Shown here: positions 25,516-37,234 of the stretch, one piece after another
How positions within the stretch are numbered: the first letter of the stretch is position 1
How the letters are laid out: each line of letters starts with the position of its first letter
The notes under the pieces: generated by a model
The model's input: only the letters and a program-made list of their open reading frames with translations
Database searches by the model: none
What the model was told of the DNA's origin: nothing
Program-made: the position numbers and the translations under genes
Source of the DNA: Dimorphilus gyrociliatus
Lineage: Eukaryota; Annelida; Polychaeta; Dinophilidae
Reading direction: 5' to 3'
DNA length: 64,000 bases
Assembly: GCA_904063045.1 (NCBI GenBank)
Contig: CAJFCJ010000007.1
Span: 3,045,404-3,109,403 of the forward strand

Positions 25516-25775
25516 TAAAAGAAGAAGAGAAAACTTTTTATTATAAAATATTACAGAAGATATTAATTATCTTAAACAAATTGACGAAAATACACATTTC
25601 ATATCCGGAGAGAAAATTAACTTTACTGATAAAAAGAATATTCGAATGTGTATTTTTCTTTTGGACAAGGGTGTATAAATCTACACCCGTTACTATGGTG
25701 ACAAACGCCAGACGTCTCTGCTCTGGATGATTCAACCCCCGGCATCTCATTGTGTGAGATTTCGACGGGCAGAGC

Positions 25776-27543
25776 ATGGCTCCATTCTTTCTAGTTTTCT
25801 TATTTATTATTTGTGTAAATTCGTATGTGAAACAAGCTTGTTATCCTGTTTTTTATAAAGACGATCCAACTATTAGATGCCTACCAGGAGACGTTATCAT
25901 TGTAGAGGAGGCTTGGTATGGCCACACTATTCCAAATATATGTGAGGTTAGGAAAGAAGGAGTATGCGGTGTCTCAGTTCTACGAAACGCTCAGAGATTA
26001 TGTAATGGCCGTCAGACTTGCCAGCTAGAGTCCGAATCTGATATTATACACGGAGTAGCCGAAATTAAAAGGCATTTGTGCTATGAATACGGAAAAAATA
26101 GTATAACAGTTAATTATACTTGTTTACCGGCAACGAGTATAGTGGACTCATGCGGATTTGAAAGCTACCAAATTATAACTGTTCAAGCCGATCAGCATTT
26201 CTCATGGCCAGGTTCAAAGAGTAATTGTACGTATCGAATCAAAACTGCGACAAGATATTTAGGGATGAATTTAACAATTATGATGATGAACGAAACAGTT
26301 AATAAGGCTGAATGTAGAAAACCTCTGTTAAAAATAGAGGATGGAGATAATGTAACAGAAATAGTGAGTAATCACTGTAAAGTTGAAGAAGTTCAAATAT
26401 TCCACACAAAGACAAATAAGTTAGCTCTAACATTTATGGGATCAAGGAGATTTATTGTCGGAGTACGTCTTATTGACTTATGCAAATTAGGAGAAAATAT
26501 TTCGGAGTGTGTAAAGGCAAACGAAACTTTGGCATTGTACGACGGAAAAAACGTTACTGGTAACTATTTTTCCTTTGTTCTTAATATCTGCTAGTCTCAA
26601 CATGGGAAGAGGTTAGATAAAAGAGACAATAAAAGTTCCTTTTGTTATCTTTATTACTGTTTCACTAATCAGGAAAAATTTGTTCTATACGTGTTTCCTT
26701 TCTATGTATTCCTCAGGTATTATTGGCGGCGTCCTTGGTGCTGTAGGAGCACTCTTTCTTTTGTACATATTCATTTTGGCGTGCAAAAATAGAAGGTAGG
26801 CTAACATTTCCGTATTGACGCCCTGATCCAGCGACATCTGGCGTCGGGAGGATCCCAGATTACCTTTCCAGACTATTATTCACTTTAAAATGTATTTCAT
26901 ATGTCAAGAGGTTTCCCAATTTTCTATATATAAATAATTCATCGAAAAATCGTCTGAAGGGGTAATCTCTTTGTCCTGTTATATAACTGACAGATTTCTA
27001 TGTTCTGCTCCCTTTGTTAATTATTCTTGTAGATAAACACGCCTTCTTTCTTTCTTTTTGTATAGGAGAAGTTTATCACTCAGTTCGTCAGGAATTGACA
27101 GCCAAGACAGTTCCCCTAGATCGAGGTTAGCCAAGGAACGCCAGGCTGAGGTAGCTCAGCAAGCGGCCTCGATCGCTGCGGCTAAAATGAGCGAGAATTC
27201 TGAAGAATCCAGCGCCAACGAAGCAAATAGTCTTTTATCATCAAATGGTTCCAATACGCCAAACGGAATTACGCCGCATGATCGGAAACCTCCTGTAGCT
27301 AGAAAACCTTCGCGAAATGGCGCGGATAGCAGTGACTCCCAGGCGCCAACGCCTCCAGCAAGAAGGAAGAAGGTTGTACCGCCACCAACGCCGCAGAGAT
27401 ACGAATCAAAGCTACCTTACTCAGAAAGAAAGAAAATCGACAATGGCTCTCCTGTACAAAAAAAATCTCGACCAAAACCGCCATGTAGCCCTCCTCCAGA
27501 TGTCATCGTAATGGTCGAAAATGAACTGTACGGAGGCTTGTAA
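25776..27543 (+). CDS. SUEL-lectin + CUB single-pass receptor with proline-rich tail
   Basis: Exons 25776-26559, 26717-26795 and 27066-27543; phases agree; 446 aa. Signal peptide MAPFFLVFLFIICVNSYV. SUEL/Gal-lectin domain about 21-115, with WYGHTIPNIC, LCNGRQTC and the closing ITVNYTC. A CUB domain follows, about 122-235, from SCGFESYQIIT through SNCTYRIKT. Several N-glycosylation sequons. The whole second exon is a Gly-rich transmembrane helix (GIIGGVLGAVGALFLLYIFILA). The cytoplasmic tail of ~160 aa has many SH3-type motifs (KPPVARKP, PTPPARRKK, VPPPTPQRY, RPKPPCSPPP) and ends ENELYGGL. SUEL domains bind rhamnose or galactose. Its ligand and partners are unknown. The architecture parallels the second receptor at 56159-58478, but the tails are unrelated. 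Receptor signalling through SH3 adaptors is inference. Confidence 0.88.
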
Positions 27544-29413
27544 ACAACATCTAGAAGAAAAAGAAAAGAAGAGGAAAACAGCTTACTTTCTAATACATAC
27601 ACTCCATGAGGGTTTTATCAAATATTTCCTTCAAATACGACTTTATAGAGCTGTAATATTCATAGATAAGCCAATTATTTCTATATATACAGTATAAATC
27701 TCCGTTACATGATTAATGCTTTCTCTGTTGTTTTAAAAAAACTAAAGAAGAAATCAGCCAAATATTTTTTTCCCTATAAACCAAAAAGCCTTTTAATAAG
27801 CTTAGGAAATTTTCTTTTATTTTGATACCTGGAAAGAAGAGAGAGAGAGAGAGAGAGAGTGAGTGAGTGAAGAGGGAATAGAGAGAAATACGACGGAAAG
27901 AAGGCAAGGGACGAAGAAATAAACAAGAGAATGGAATAAGATTTAATACATAAAAGTCGAAAAGACTTGAAAAGAAACAGAAAAGACTACTAAGAAAAAA
28001 ATTTTTTTGGATTATTTTCATCTATTTCCTCCTTTTTTTTTATTTTATTAAAAAAAAAATGAAGCATTGCATTCTTTTTTAGACTACAATCTTCTTTTCT
28101 AAATATAGATATTTTTTTTTTAATCATTTAACCAGAAAGAGAGAAAGAACGAAATATATAAAAAGAAACAAAAAAATTATTCCAATTGAATATATACAAT
28201 GTATACTGTATATAAGAGTAAATATTAGTTAAACTCTATTAAATGTTAACAAGTAGAGTGCTATATCTTTTTTCAATATTACCTGTGGGCTTTGTCTTTT
28301 TGTCTGCTTGAATAGTATATCTTTACATACAGTACATATGTATAAACAAGTTTATTTTAGGCAAAACAATGGTGCTTTTCTCTATATTCAAACAGTAGAA
28401 TGGTTATTTATATACAATATAAACTGTATATAATATACATATATCTATTTTTAGATTTATATATATATATATATATATACTAATATATATAAATTATATT
28501 AATTAATTTTATGATAACACAATATTTTAGACTTCGTATCGTTAATTATGTAGAAAAGCAAAAGATTTGCTTGCAGCAAATTTTATGATCGACTTTCTTT
28601 GTTCTCGTAAAAATATCAGGTGTATTTCAAGTTCAATTTACCCATAGGGAATTATTGGTTACGATTAAGATTATTTTCTCTTTTATACCATCTGCGTTGT
28701 TTTAAGGATATTGTTTAATTGTATTAACTATTAATAAACATTCTTTAACATGTAAATAAATAATAAATATATATATATATATATATATTTTTTTTTTTAT
28801 CATATCTTTATTAAATACCTTCTTATCTGTACTGATTTTATAAGATTAACTTGATATAATAAAATATTTCTTTTTAAATAACATATTATTTAATCTTCTA
28901 CATGAAAAATATCCTTGTAACGCCATCTAGATGGACTTTTTGAAATATAAAAAAAAAGAACAATAGAACAAAAGAACAAAAATTTTCGTTCTTTTTTTTT
29001 TTAAAAAGCAAAGATAGAAAGTCTATTAACAAAAGTTTATAGTTGATTTATTATTATAGTATAGGTATAAATGTAAAAGATATATTGAGTATTATTTGTA
29101 GGAAAACATGTTGTATTTGCTTTTTTAACATCTGTAAGTTTCAGGAAATTCAAAGAATTGACAAGTTGGAAAATAGAGAGGATTTTTGAGTATTCCATAC
29201 AGTATAACGAATAAACAATATCAAATTGATAAGGTTACTAATAACTATGTAAACATAAATAGTTTGTTTGAATATTGCGCCGCGCTATAACAAGTATTTC
29301 CGACGGAAGTTAGTGCTAGATCGTGTTCTTAGTTAAGAGAATCTTTATTTCTTTCTCTTAGGAACGGAAAAGTCTCCCCTAGCGTAAGTTGTTGTTCATC
29401 TAGATTTCTATTG
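27544..29413. other. Intergenic region with AT- and GA-type repeats
   Basis: No gene seen. Contains a short GA run (27838-27860), two TA runs (28458-28479, 28767-28788), several CAGTATA/TATACTG motifs and a CTCF-core-like site at 28921. Poly-purine 3' UTR sequence probably extends from the SUEL gene. Confidence 0.6.
28921..28928 (-). promoter_or_regulatory. CTCF-core-like motif AGATGGCG
   Basis: Minus strand reads CCATCTAGATGGCGT; on its own it also forms an imperfect palindrome CCATCTAGATGG. Lies between the SUEL and LRR genes. Confidence 0.4.
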
Positions 29414-30400
29414 CTAAACCAAAGTTTCAATAGTTTTGGAGCTAGACGCTAATTGATTGTTATATAATTTCCTACGTCTGCGATTTGCTTGTAAGATTTC
29501 CTCGGTTTTTTGCACTCGTAGCTTGTATAAAAGGTAAATAAAGTAACCAAATACAATAGCTAAAAACGTACAACCTATAACTATTGCCACTATCTTTTCG
29601 GTAAAAGTGATTTTTGCCGATTGTTGACATATTGAATGAAAATCAATCTCTATTAAATGTTTATCCTTGAATATATCCGGTTTTGAACATTTTGGAATCG
29701 GCGATGACCATAATATAGTCTTGTAGAGATTTTGTAAAAATACTAATTTACAATCACATATCCATGCATTATTAATTAAATTTAAGTGTTGTAAGTTTAT
29801 TTTATGCGTTGAGTAATGCAGGTCAATAGTAGATATATTATTCGATTCCAAATTAAGAAGCACTAGTTCATTTAAATAAAGAATGAACGGATCGATTGAA
29901 ATCAGTTTTGAATGAGAGATACTTAAAGTTGTTAACTTTCCCATATCTTTAAAATCTTCATAATTGATTCTTTTAATTGTTGTATGATCTAGATTTAAGC
30001 TTGTTAAATGTTGACCACGCCATCCAAACATAGGAATGGATGAGATAAGATTATATGATAAATCAACATTAGAAACAATACTCTTATAGAAAGCGTGTTT
30101 GTGAATAAATTCAATCCGGTTGTGGCTAATATTCAAAATGTCAAATTCATTCAGTGCAAATACATTTCCTTGTAAGCGCTCTATTCTATTCCTAGATAGA
30201 TCCAGAACACGTAGGGTACTGAAGGGAGAAAAGCTTGGCAGCGATATAATAAAATTCCTTGAAACATTTAAAGATTGAACGTTGAACGCCTGATTTATCC
30301 TTGAAATATTTATTTCTGTTAAATTCTGAGAGCTAAGATCCAAACTATTCACAGTTCTATGTAGTAACAATATCGTTATCCACAGTTTTTCTGTCGTCAT
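29414..30400 (-). CDS. Leucine-rich-repeat single-pass membrane protein, intronless
   Basis: One uninterrupted 328-codon frame. Signal peptide MTTEKLWITILLLHRTVNS. About eight LRRs follow (LRVLDLSRNRIERL, FDILNISHNRIEFI, VSNVDLSYNLISSI, LTSLNLDHTTIKRI, LVLLNLESNNISTI), capped by an LRRCT (NAWICDCKLVFLQNL...KCSK...SIC). A transmembrane helix lies around residues 268-292 (IVAIVIGCTFLAIVFGYFIY), then a ~35 aa tail with a basic patch QANRRRRK. No TIR or kinase domain is present. Such short LRR receptors are usually adhesion or ligand-binding proteins; the specific family is not recognisable. Only intronless gene here that is complete, so a retrocopy origin is possible. Shares a 127 bp divergent promoter with anoctamin-10. 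Confidence 0.85.
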   Translation of the reverse strand: MTTEKLWITILLLHRTVNSLDLSSQNLTEINISRINQAFNVQSLNVSRNFIISLPSFSPFSTLRVLDLSRNRIERLQGNVFALNEFDILNISHNRIEFIHKHAFYKSIVSNVDLSYNLISSIPMFGWRGQHLTSLNLDHTTIKRINYEDFKDMGKLTTLSISHSKLISIDPFILYLNELVLLNLESNNISTIDLHYSTHKINLQHLNLINNAWICDCKLVFLQNLYKTILWSSPIPKCSKPDIFKDKHLIEIDFHSICQQSAKITFTEKIVAIVIGCTFLAIVFGYFIYLLYKLRVQKTEEILQANRRRRKLYNNQLASSSKTIETLV

Positions 30401-30527
30401 CCTAGCATATTGATTTTTTTTTTCGTTTTCTCCCTCTCTCTCTGTTTTTCTCGCCCTATCTCTTTACCCAATAGCAATAAAATACATCTATTAATTGTTT
30501 TTTTCTCTTTGTCATTCTATATATAGC
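30401..30527. promoter_or_regulatory. Compact bidirectional promoter LRR gene / anoctamin-10
   Basis: Only 127 bp separate the two start codons. Contains poly(T), a CT-rich stretch (30428-30448) and CAATAGCAATAAAAT. Both 5' UTRs must be short or overlap. Confidence 0.5.
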
Positions 30528-33447
30528 ATGCAGAATTTTAATTCACTGGTTATTATCGAATTTGATTCGAAAAGGATGACAGATAAAATTCTTAATTGGC
30601 TTCTGGAAGAATTTGAATTAAAAGGTTTACATATTAAGCAAGTATCCAGAAAAGACGGGGATAAGACTTTCTCCATACACGTTGGGGCTCATTCTAATAC
30701 CCTTTTGAGGTCGGCAGAGTTAATGCAAATTAAAAAAAGGCTGAAAGATGGTTCTGTTAGGGTACTAAATTATTCTCATCTTAGCGAGTTTGAGGGTGGA
30801 GGTATGTAATATTATCTTACGTTTTCTATTGTAAAAAATACTACTAATGGAAAATATATAGAGGATAGAGATAGCTTGTTAACCATGTCTGAAAAACAAC
30901 AAATAATACTTCATGAGATCCAGAGCGTTCGTGCGAAAGATAAAATAAAGATAGAGAGTTTAGGCTTAAAAAAACTCCTCTACGAAGGACAAGCAGTAGG
31001 TAATATATTAATTAATTTAATAGATATTCACTGAGCAGCTGTCCATTGATAAATATAACTCTATCTTTTTTAACCATAGTCCCTCTGCTAGTGAATAAAG
31101 GTTATGTCAGAAAGATATTCCCATTGCACGATAGAGAGGAATTAAAGAGGCTAGGAACGGATTGGTACAAAACATTCATCAAAAAACAGCCGATAGGTTT
31201 GTAGCTTTTATTCTCATTAAACAAACCCGAGCAATAAGTTTATGGGTTAATCTTAAATCGTTTTTTCTTTTATTTATTTATTGCTTGTCATATTTTATTG
31301 TCACTTTATCATTTATCTTTTGTTAATTAGAGGCAATAAGGAATTACTTCGGAGAAACTATAGCCTTGTATTTCTCATTTTTGGGCTTTTACACTTACGC
31401 ACTTATACCTCCTGCTGCACTTGGCGTTATCTCTTATTTCTTCCCAGCTAATTGGTTGTATACAACTGTCTTTTTTAGTGCCTTTAATTTGATCTGGTGT
31501 ACCTTCTTTCTGGAATTGTGGAAAAGATATTGTTCTAAATTAACCTATGAGTGGGGTACTTACGGTACAGAGCGTTTAGAAGAAGCTCGACCGGAATACT
31601 ATGGAAAATTGGGTATTAATAAAATAACTAATAGGATAGAACCAAAATATCCAAAATATAAGAGACTATTTAGATTTTATGGCGTGTCAGTTCCAATAGT
31701 ATTCCTATGTTTAGTAATAGCCTTTTACGCTATGCTCTTCTATTTTTGGATGCAAGATTGGGCGGATGGTTATTACATGAATGACAAAGTGAGTAAAACA
31801 CCGTATAAACAGTATCTCGTACTTATTTAATGATAATTCTCAGGGAATAATTGGCTTACTAGTAGTGAACGTACCTAGTGCCATATACGCCATTCTTATT
31901 GCAATTATGAATGCCTTATATAGAATTTTAGCCAAGAAATTAAACGATTGGGGTAAGACAGTAAACGTTTTCAAGGAAAAACTAAATGAAGATATAATAA
32001 TTTATTCCAATTCTCTTTACATGTTTAAATATCTCTTTCCAACAGAAAATCATAGACTGCAATCAGCATATAATAATCACTTAATTGTTAAACTTATACT
32101 CGTAAGATTTTTGCCTCTTAATTAGAAATATTGATATATTTTTTGAGGGAATAATGAAAGTCCATTCTTTTAACTATTATAGTTCGATTCGGTTAACTGC
32201 TTTATGTCTTTATTCTATGTGGCTTTTTATCTTCAAAATATGCCATTACTAAGAAGCGTGAGTACATTTTAGTAATAGACTTCCTTACATCAAATAGATT
32301 CATCGAAGTCACTAATTTTCTTCGTATGACCTTAAAACAGCACTTGGCAACATTGCTGATAGTATCACAAATTATAGGACAAGCTCAAGAAACGCTGCTA
32401 CCGTATATTCTCTATAAAAGGAGGAAAATAGCTATTAAAAAAGTTCAAGATAAAGCTGCTACAGGAGATGAGTATCAATTCAAAGAGGCTGTTAATCAGG
32501 CTGATATTGAGAAAGATAAAGATCTTTATATAGATACAGAGGTAATGTTAATTGAATTTTCTTGGAAAAACGTCTATTTCCTATTTCTTAACACTTTCAA
32601 TCATAAATTCCCTAATATATGTGCACAGCAAATGAAAGAAGCACAAATTCAAGATGCAATGGATGAGGACGATGTAAGATAGATTTATAAGCCAAAGAAA
32701 TTAGAAAACAAGTTGATTCAGCTTGTTTTCAAAATTATCATTATTATGATTGAACTGATTTATCTTTATCGCATGCATGCATGGATATATAGTGCAGTTA
32801 TTTTATGAATATTTGTATATATATATTCGTATTCATATATACAATATATATATATATATAGTAGCTAAGTGCCTAGAACTCGTAGGTGCCCTTATTAGCA
32901 CAAAAGCAATCTTTTTTTTCTAATTGTAAGTGAAAGATGAATGAAGTATTTCTATTTTCATATTTCTCAACAGGGTACCATGAATGATTACTTGGAAATG
33001 TATTTACAATTTGGGTACGTTTTCCTCTTCTCGGCTGTGTTTCCAACGGCTGCCGTTTGGGCGTTTATAAACAATTTGACAGAGATTCGATCCGATGCCT
33101 TCAAGCTTTGCCGCATTATGCAGAGACCTTTCTCCATACCAGCGGCAAATTTGGGAGCTTGGCAAATAGCTTTTGAAATTTTGAGTTTACTTGCTGTTTT
33201 AACAAACACTGCTCTAATTGGGTTATCACCACCTGTTCATGACAAATTAGTCCCTAAATATGGGGAGGCTTATATAATATTTGCGTTCGTACTACTAGAA
33301 CACGTCATCTTGGGAATTAAAGCGGTAGTTTCTTTCTGTATTCCGGATGCACCGAAGGAAGTACTCTTCGCGATTGCAAAAACTAATTATGAACATAGAT
33401 TAGCGTGGCAGGATGAACGTAAAAGTAAGAGTTCACATATAGAGTGA
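30528..33447 (+). CDS. ANO10: Anoctamin-10-like (TMEM16K) membrane protein
   Basis: Ten exons: 30528-30801, 30862-30999, 31080-31196, 31331-31788, 31844-31952, 32046-32101, 32183-32257, 32341-32541, 32629-32673, 32974-33447; phases agree; 648 aa (human ANO10 is 660). Landmarks: FPLHDREELKRLGTDWY, then RNYFGETIALYFSFLGFYTYALIPPA (TM1), FNLIWCTFFLELWKRYCSKLTYEWGT, WENHRLQSAYNNHLIVK, HLATLLIVSQIIGQAQETLLPY, and GTMNDYLEMYLQFGYVFLFS with NNLTEIRSDAFKLC. These carry the acidic residues of the TMEM16 calcium site. ANO10 is an ER calcium-activated lipid scramblase. Exon 8 was started at the acceptor before HLATLL because it aligns with family sequence. Exon 9 is small, and the 87 bp intron before it is stop-free (see findings). 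Convergent with the GNAT gene. Confidence 0.93.
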
Positions 33448-33502
33448 TAAATTATTGAATCTTTAGTTGACATTAGAAATTATATTTATGCGAATTCAAC
33501 TT

Positions 33503-33508
33503 AATAAA
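33503..33508 (+). promoter_or_regulatory. Poly(A) signal AATAAA of anoctamin-10
   Basis: Canonical hexamer 56 bp after the stop. Confidence 0.5.
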
Positions 33509-33701
33509 AATTGTGATTAAAATACTAATTTTGTTTTCAAAAATGGTATTACAAGCAATAAAGGCATTTTTTTGCGTTAAGTGTAAAGTTGTTTTGTATA
33601 AAAATTACTGTTTTACAACGTTTTCTCCATTTTATACCAATGCTGTAAGGGATGAAAAGAGAAGAAATGTTTCAAAAAATTATAATTTTATGGAAATTTT
33701 A

Positions 33702-34681
33702 CTATAAAAAAGGAATCAAAAGTTTTACCCGAATGCCCACTGCACACCAGGTAATAAGACATCCGTCTTCATCTTCAATAATTCTATAGCCATGCCTTTG
33801 ATATAAATTCTTTGCACGATTTGACTGAGCCACATACAATTGAATTCTCTATTGATTAAAGAAAACAGCTTTAAGAAGCTATAAAATAAAAGTATTTTAT
33901 CCCCTACATAGCATCCTCGTAAACGAGCCTCATAGTCTGCTCTTTCAAGGAGAACAGTTCCAACTCCCTTTCCTCTAAATGAGCCGTCAACGCATATATG
34001 ATCAATATAGGCCGTTCCCTTTGGGATTGAAGATTCGGATAGAACGCATCCCATGCAACATAGACCAATTGCGCCACAGCATCCAATATATCTAGAATAG
34101 TCGCATATGGGCATTTCCACATCCCTTTTTTTGTAAATAAAGAGAACAAGTATAATTTCTTTAGATTCTATAAACAAATATGTTAAATAATTACACGCTA
34201 TTTGAGAATTTTAACTTTAGCATTCCAGCCAGTCTCCCATCTACAGTAGCCACATATATTTCGTGATAGATATCGCTCATTTTCCTATGATGATCCTCCT
34301 CGGCTTTTTTCAAACTCTCAACTTTTCTCTTACCAACTGCCCACTCAAATTTACTTTCGAAACTTTCAACTGTCATTTTCGCTGCAAACTCGCTATCACT
34401 TTCTATCATATTACGTACTTGGACTGATGAATTTTCATCTCCTGGAACTCTAAGGATATTTCCTTGAGGAAGAGGCTGAGCTGTAAAATTAATAGATTAC
34501 TCTTATTAAAAATATACATGTCAATAGTCATATTGAAAATATAGAGCTATTGATCAGATTTGGTTTGCTAGAATTGGAAAAATGCGCTTATCAGAAGTAT
34601 GCAATCACGTAGATTGATGAAATCATTAATAAACAACATAGAAAGATAGTCAATTGTTTTACCTATATTAACCTGCTCCAT
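33702..34681 (-). CDS. GNAT-family N-acetyltransferase
   Basis: Exons 34681-34663, 34480-34195, 34124-33908 and 33848-33702; phases agree; 222 aa. The last exon uses a frame different from the longest open frame there. In the chosen frame it reads IQLYVAQSNRAKNLYQRHGY followed by RIIEDEDGCLITWCAVGI, the expected GNAT motif B and C-terminal strand. Motif A with the acetyl-CoA pyrophosphate loop is YIDHICVDGSFRGKGVGTVLLERA (Q/R-x-x-G-x-G/A as RGKGVG). The upstream part carries EIYVATVDGRLAGMLKLKF. Substrate cannot be told from sequence. The family includes small-molecule and protein acetyltransferases. The first coding exon is only 19 bp (MEQVNI). Confidence 0.85.
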
Positions 34682-35991
34682 TCGTCAACAATCTCAAATG
34701 GCTGAAAAGGTAGTTGTAAAGGTGTCGCGTTTGTACCTATCGAACGTATAGATTATTAAAATTACTACAGCTATTTATAAAATTCCTCTAAACTGTTTAA
34801 CAGATCTACAGTAATTATAAAAGATATTTATATCAACCATCACCTGGTATTACAAAATGATCTAATGATAACAATCAAAATCGATTTTGCTATACATACT
34901 GTGTTAGTTTTTCTATATTTACTGAAGTCACGTGACGAGTTGAGAGCTGGTTTCTACTATGGTGAATTCGATTACCACTCTAATATTTGAATGAATCGAG
35001 GCGGGAAATACGAATTACTATATTGTAAACTAACTATATTTATAGGAAGAAAAACACTCTCTTTTACAAGATTTTGAAATTAAATACGGAATGAATATTT
35101 GATGTATTTCTATTAAAAAAAACAAAATCTGCAGTATATGCCTAATATGATAAACATATTCATTCATATATTCAAGTTTTCAAATGTTCAATATTAATGA
35201 TTTAACAATAGCATTTGCTCAAGTATTCATAACTTGTAATTAAGAAAAAAACCAATAGGCTATCATTAGTTGAATTGATAAGGGAATACTTACTATTTAA
35301 AGAGTTGAGATTATTTATAAAGGAGCTCAGAATCGAAGGTAAAAAGCAAAGTAGACATAAGACAATAAAATAATATTATTCAATTAAACAACTCACGTAA
35401 TATAAAATTCTTTTAAAATACTTTTTCTTAGAAATGTACTATCCTATATATACATATTCTGCAATTAGTTAATAATGGATGAATAATGCATTAAATCCAT
35501 TTATTTGTTGGGTTATAATTATATTAATTGTTTAAGATTATCTATCAAATTAATATGTTCATAATGATTGTTATACCGCCCTCATTTCCATTCAATCTAT
35601 CTGGAAGTTAATAATAAAAATTCTTCAAATAATATAATGAAAGCGATATGATGCTATTCTGTTTCTTTTTCAATGTAAGGCAAATTACATTCAATTAAAA
35701 TTCAGAAAAGCATAAACATCTTCTTCTTCCCTTTCTTAGTTTTCTTCTCAGCATATATGAGTAAGCTCATTTAATCAAATTAAGCGATTTCCTTACTGCA
35801 ACCATTGTAGTTGAAGATATCTTTCTCTTGGTTAATATTCCTTGTGTTTCATCTTCAACTCCACATTTGATCATTTAGTGATTAATAGATTCTATTATGA
35901 TTCTTTATAGAATATGTTTAATACAATGAAATATAGATAAAAATACAATAAATTATATTCAGAGATAATAGAAACAACATAACAAATATCG
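34682..35991. other. Intergenic region GNAT-RPP25
   Basis: No ORF of note; AT-rich. Contains the E-box 34928-34935 near the GNAT start. The remainder is probably 3' UTR and spacer of RPP25. Confidence 0.6.
34928..34935. promoter_or_regulatory. E-box palindrome TCACGTGA upstream of the GNAT gene
   Basis: Perfect TCACGTGAC, 246 bp before the GNAT start on the minus strand. Same site as at GDAP2 and MED20. Confidence 0.45.
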
Positions 35992-36604
35992 TTAAGTCAG
36001 CTTTTTTCCTTTTTTATTCTTTTCATTTTTAAATTTACTTTTAGACATCTTAGTATTTTGTCCCTTTGTTAAGAGTATACATATTCTAGGAATTTTCTTT
36101 GTAACCTTTAACCTTTCGAGTTCTTTTTCCTTTGGTTCCCAATATTCTATAACTCTGAAATATAGCATATATATAGAATAATAAGATTTATATTTATGTT
36201 ATACAGTATACTGTATTACCTTTTATAACCAATTCTTGTATCCTGTTGCAGATTCTGTAGTATTTAAAAAATTGATATAATTATGTTTTTGTAAAATAGA
36301 TATCTAACCTTGTATGTTCGTTTTATTATTTCTGCACAAGTTATAGCTTTAGATACCGATTTATCATTACCATACCATGCTATTGAATTTATATCGTTAT
36401 TCTATATTGAAAAATTAATAAAGGTTTAATGTATTTTTAAATAAAATAATACTTATAACTTACGTTGAACTTTTTTTGAGCAAAAGATATTAAATTTCCA
36501 ACTTTACTTCCATAGTTGACACGCATTTTAATGGTATTATCATCCATTTTTGGATCTTCATTTATTTCCATCACTTCAACCTCTCCCTTTTCGTAATGCT
36601 CCAT
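35992..36604 (-). CDS. RPP25: Ribonuclease P/MRP subunit p25-like (Alba domain)
   Basis: Exons 36604-36464, 36401-36309, 36254-36220 and 36154-35992; phases agree; 143 aa. The Alba core reads MRVNYGSKVGNLISFAQKKF, then INSIAWYGNDKSVSKAITCAEIIKR and GYKRVIEYWEPKEKELERL, closing with KKIPRICILLTK. This matches RPP25/RPP25L (MRVKPGSK, SKAVSCAEIVKR, WVP). Alba proteins bind RNA; p25 pairs with p20 in RNase P and RNase MRP, which process tRNA and rRNA precursors in the nucleus/nucleolus. A Lys-rich C-terminus (SKSKFKNEKNKKGKKL) may add RNA affinity. The third intron contains the palindrome at 36201-36216. Divergent from MED20. Confidence 0.9.
36201..36216. repeat. 16 bp palindrome ATACAGTATACTGTAT
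   Basis: Perfect inverted repeat inside a short RPP25 intron, the same core as the palindrome at 18221. Confidence 0.65.
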
Positions 36605-37234
36605 TCTTCTCAGCTTCAAACTCTAGAATCGTTTAGAGAGACTACATTGATTAGAAAGTATAATTATTCAAATAAATTAAGAGAGAGAAAGACAACATGC
36701 AGAAGATATATTATAAAGCGTTTAATTATGTTGTTTAATATCTACCTTGTATTCTCAAGTAATACTGGAAAACAAATTTAAAATAATTTTAATGTTAACA
36801 ATATCTTCAGTTGTCAATGAATTGTATTAACTCACTATATATCATTAAAAATCCGTGAGATATAAAAAAAAGTATAACACTGAGCAAAGACCAGTTTAAT
36901 AGCAGACGACCAAAAAAACAAGTACCATACTGTCGAGTTTTAAAACAAAACTTTGTTAAAAAACGCTAATCATTTTATAAAAGACTTATATCTGATACAA
37001 CTTAAATTTTAACAATGCATGCCTTAACTATATCACGACATTATATAATTTGTATTTGTAAATGTTTAAAACTAGTGACTAGTGTCACGTGACAATTGAA
37101 ATGGTGGACTCTCAAAGGCCGGTTACTGTCTTTTTTAGCGTCAACAACGCAATAAAACATTCATAATTTGAAAAATATTGCTTGGATTTAGCTTTGGATA
37201 AGATATTTTGAATAAGATTTCAAATTGGAAGACA
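36605..37234. promoter_or_regulatory. Shared upstream region RPP25 / MED20
   Basis: 630 bp between divergent starts. It holds TCACGTGA at 37085-37092, preceded by ACTAGTGACTAGTGTC. No ORF of note. Confidence 0.5.
37085..37092. promoter_or_regulatory. E-box palindrome TCACGTGA upstream of MED20
   Basis: Perfect TCACGTGAC, 142 bp before the MED20 ATG and 480 bp before the RPP25 ATG. Confidence 0.5.

Larger units (their letters stand above)
20467..25775. other. 5.3 kb gene-free, repeat-rich intergenic region
   Basis: No open frame of note on either strand. It holds a GA microsatellite, several pyrimidine- and purine-rich stretches (for example 23519-23590), two CTCF-core-like sites, AGGCCT palindromes, and a less AT-rich block at 24040-24120 with CACGTG at about 24106. 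It may contain enhancers for the SUEL receptor downstream or unrecognised non-coding transcripts. Confidence 0.6.

Noticed and set aside
25431..25730. 99-codon frame just before the SUEL receptor
   Set aside because: Its first half is a translated TA microsatellite and the rest is the SUEL 5' region.
29414..30400. LRR gene as a Toll-like receptor
   Set aside because: The tail is only about 35 residues and lacks a TIR domain, so only the general LRR membrane protein call is supported.
33513..33707. 64-codon frame after anoctamin-10
   Set aside because: 3' UTR of ANO10 and tail of the GNAT gene; no domain and no conserved sequence.
33725..34177. Long minus-strand frame over the GNAT gene
   Set aside because: It reads through an intron and uses the wrong frame in the last exon. 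The spliced model restores GNAT motif B (LYVAQSNRAKNLYQRHGY).
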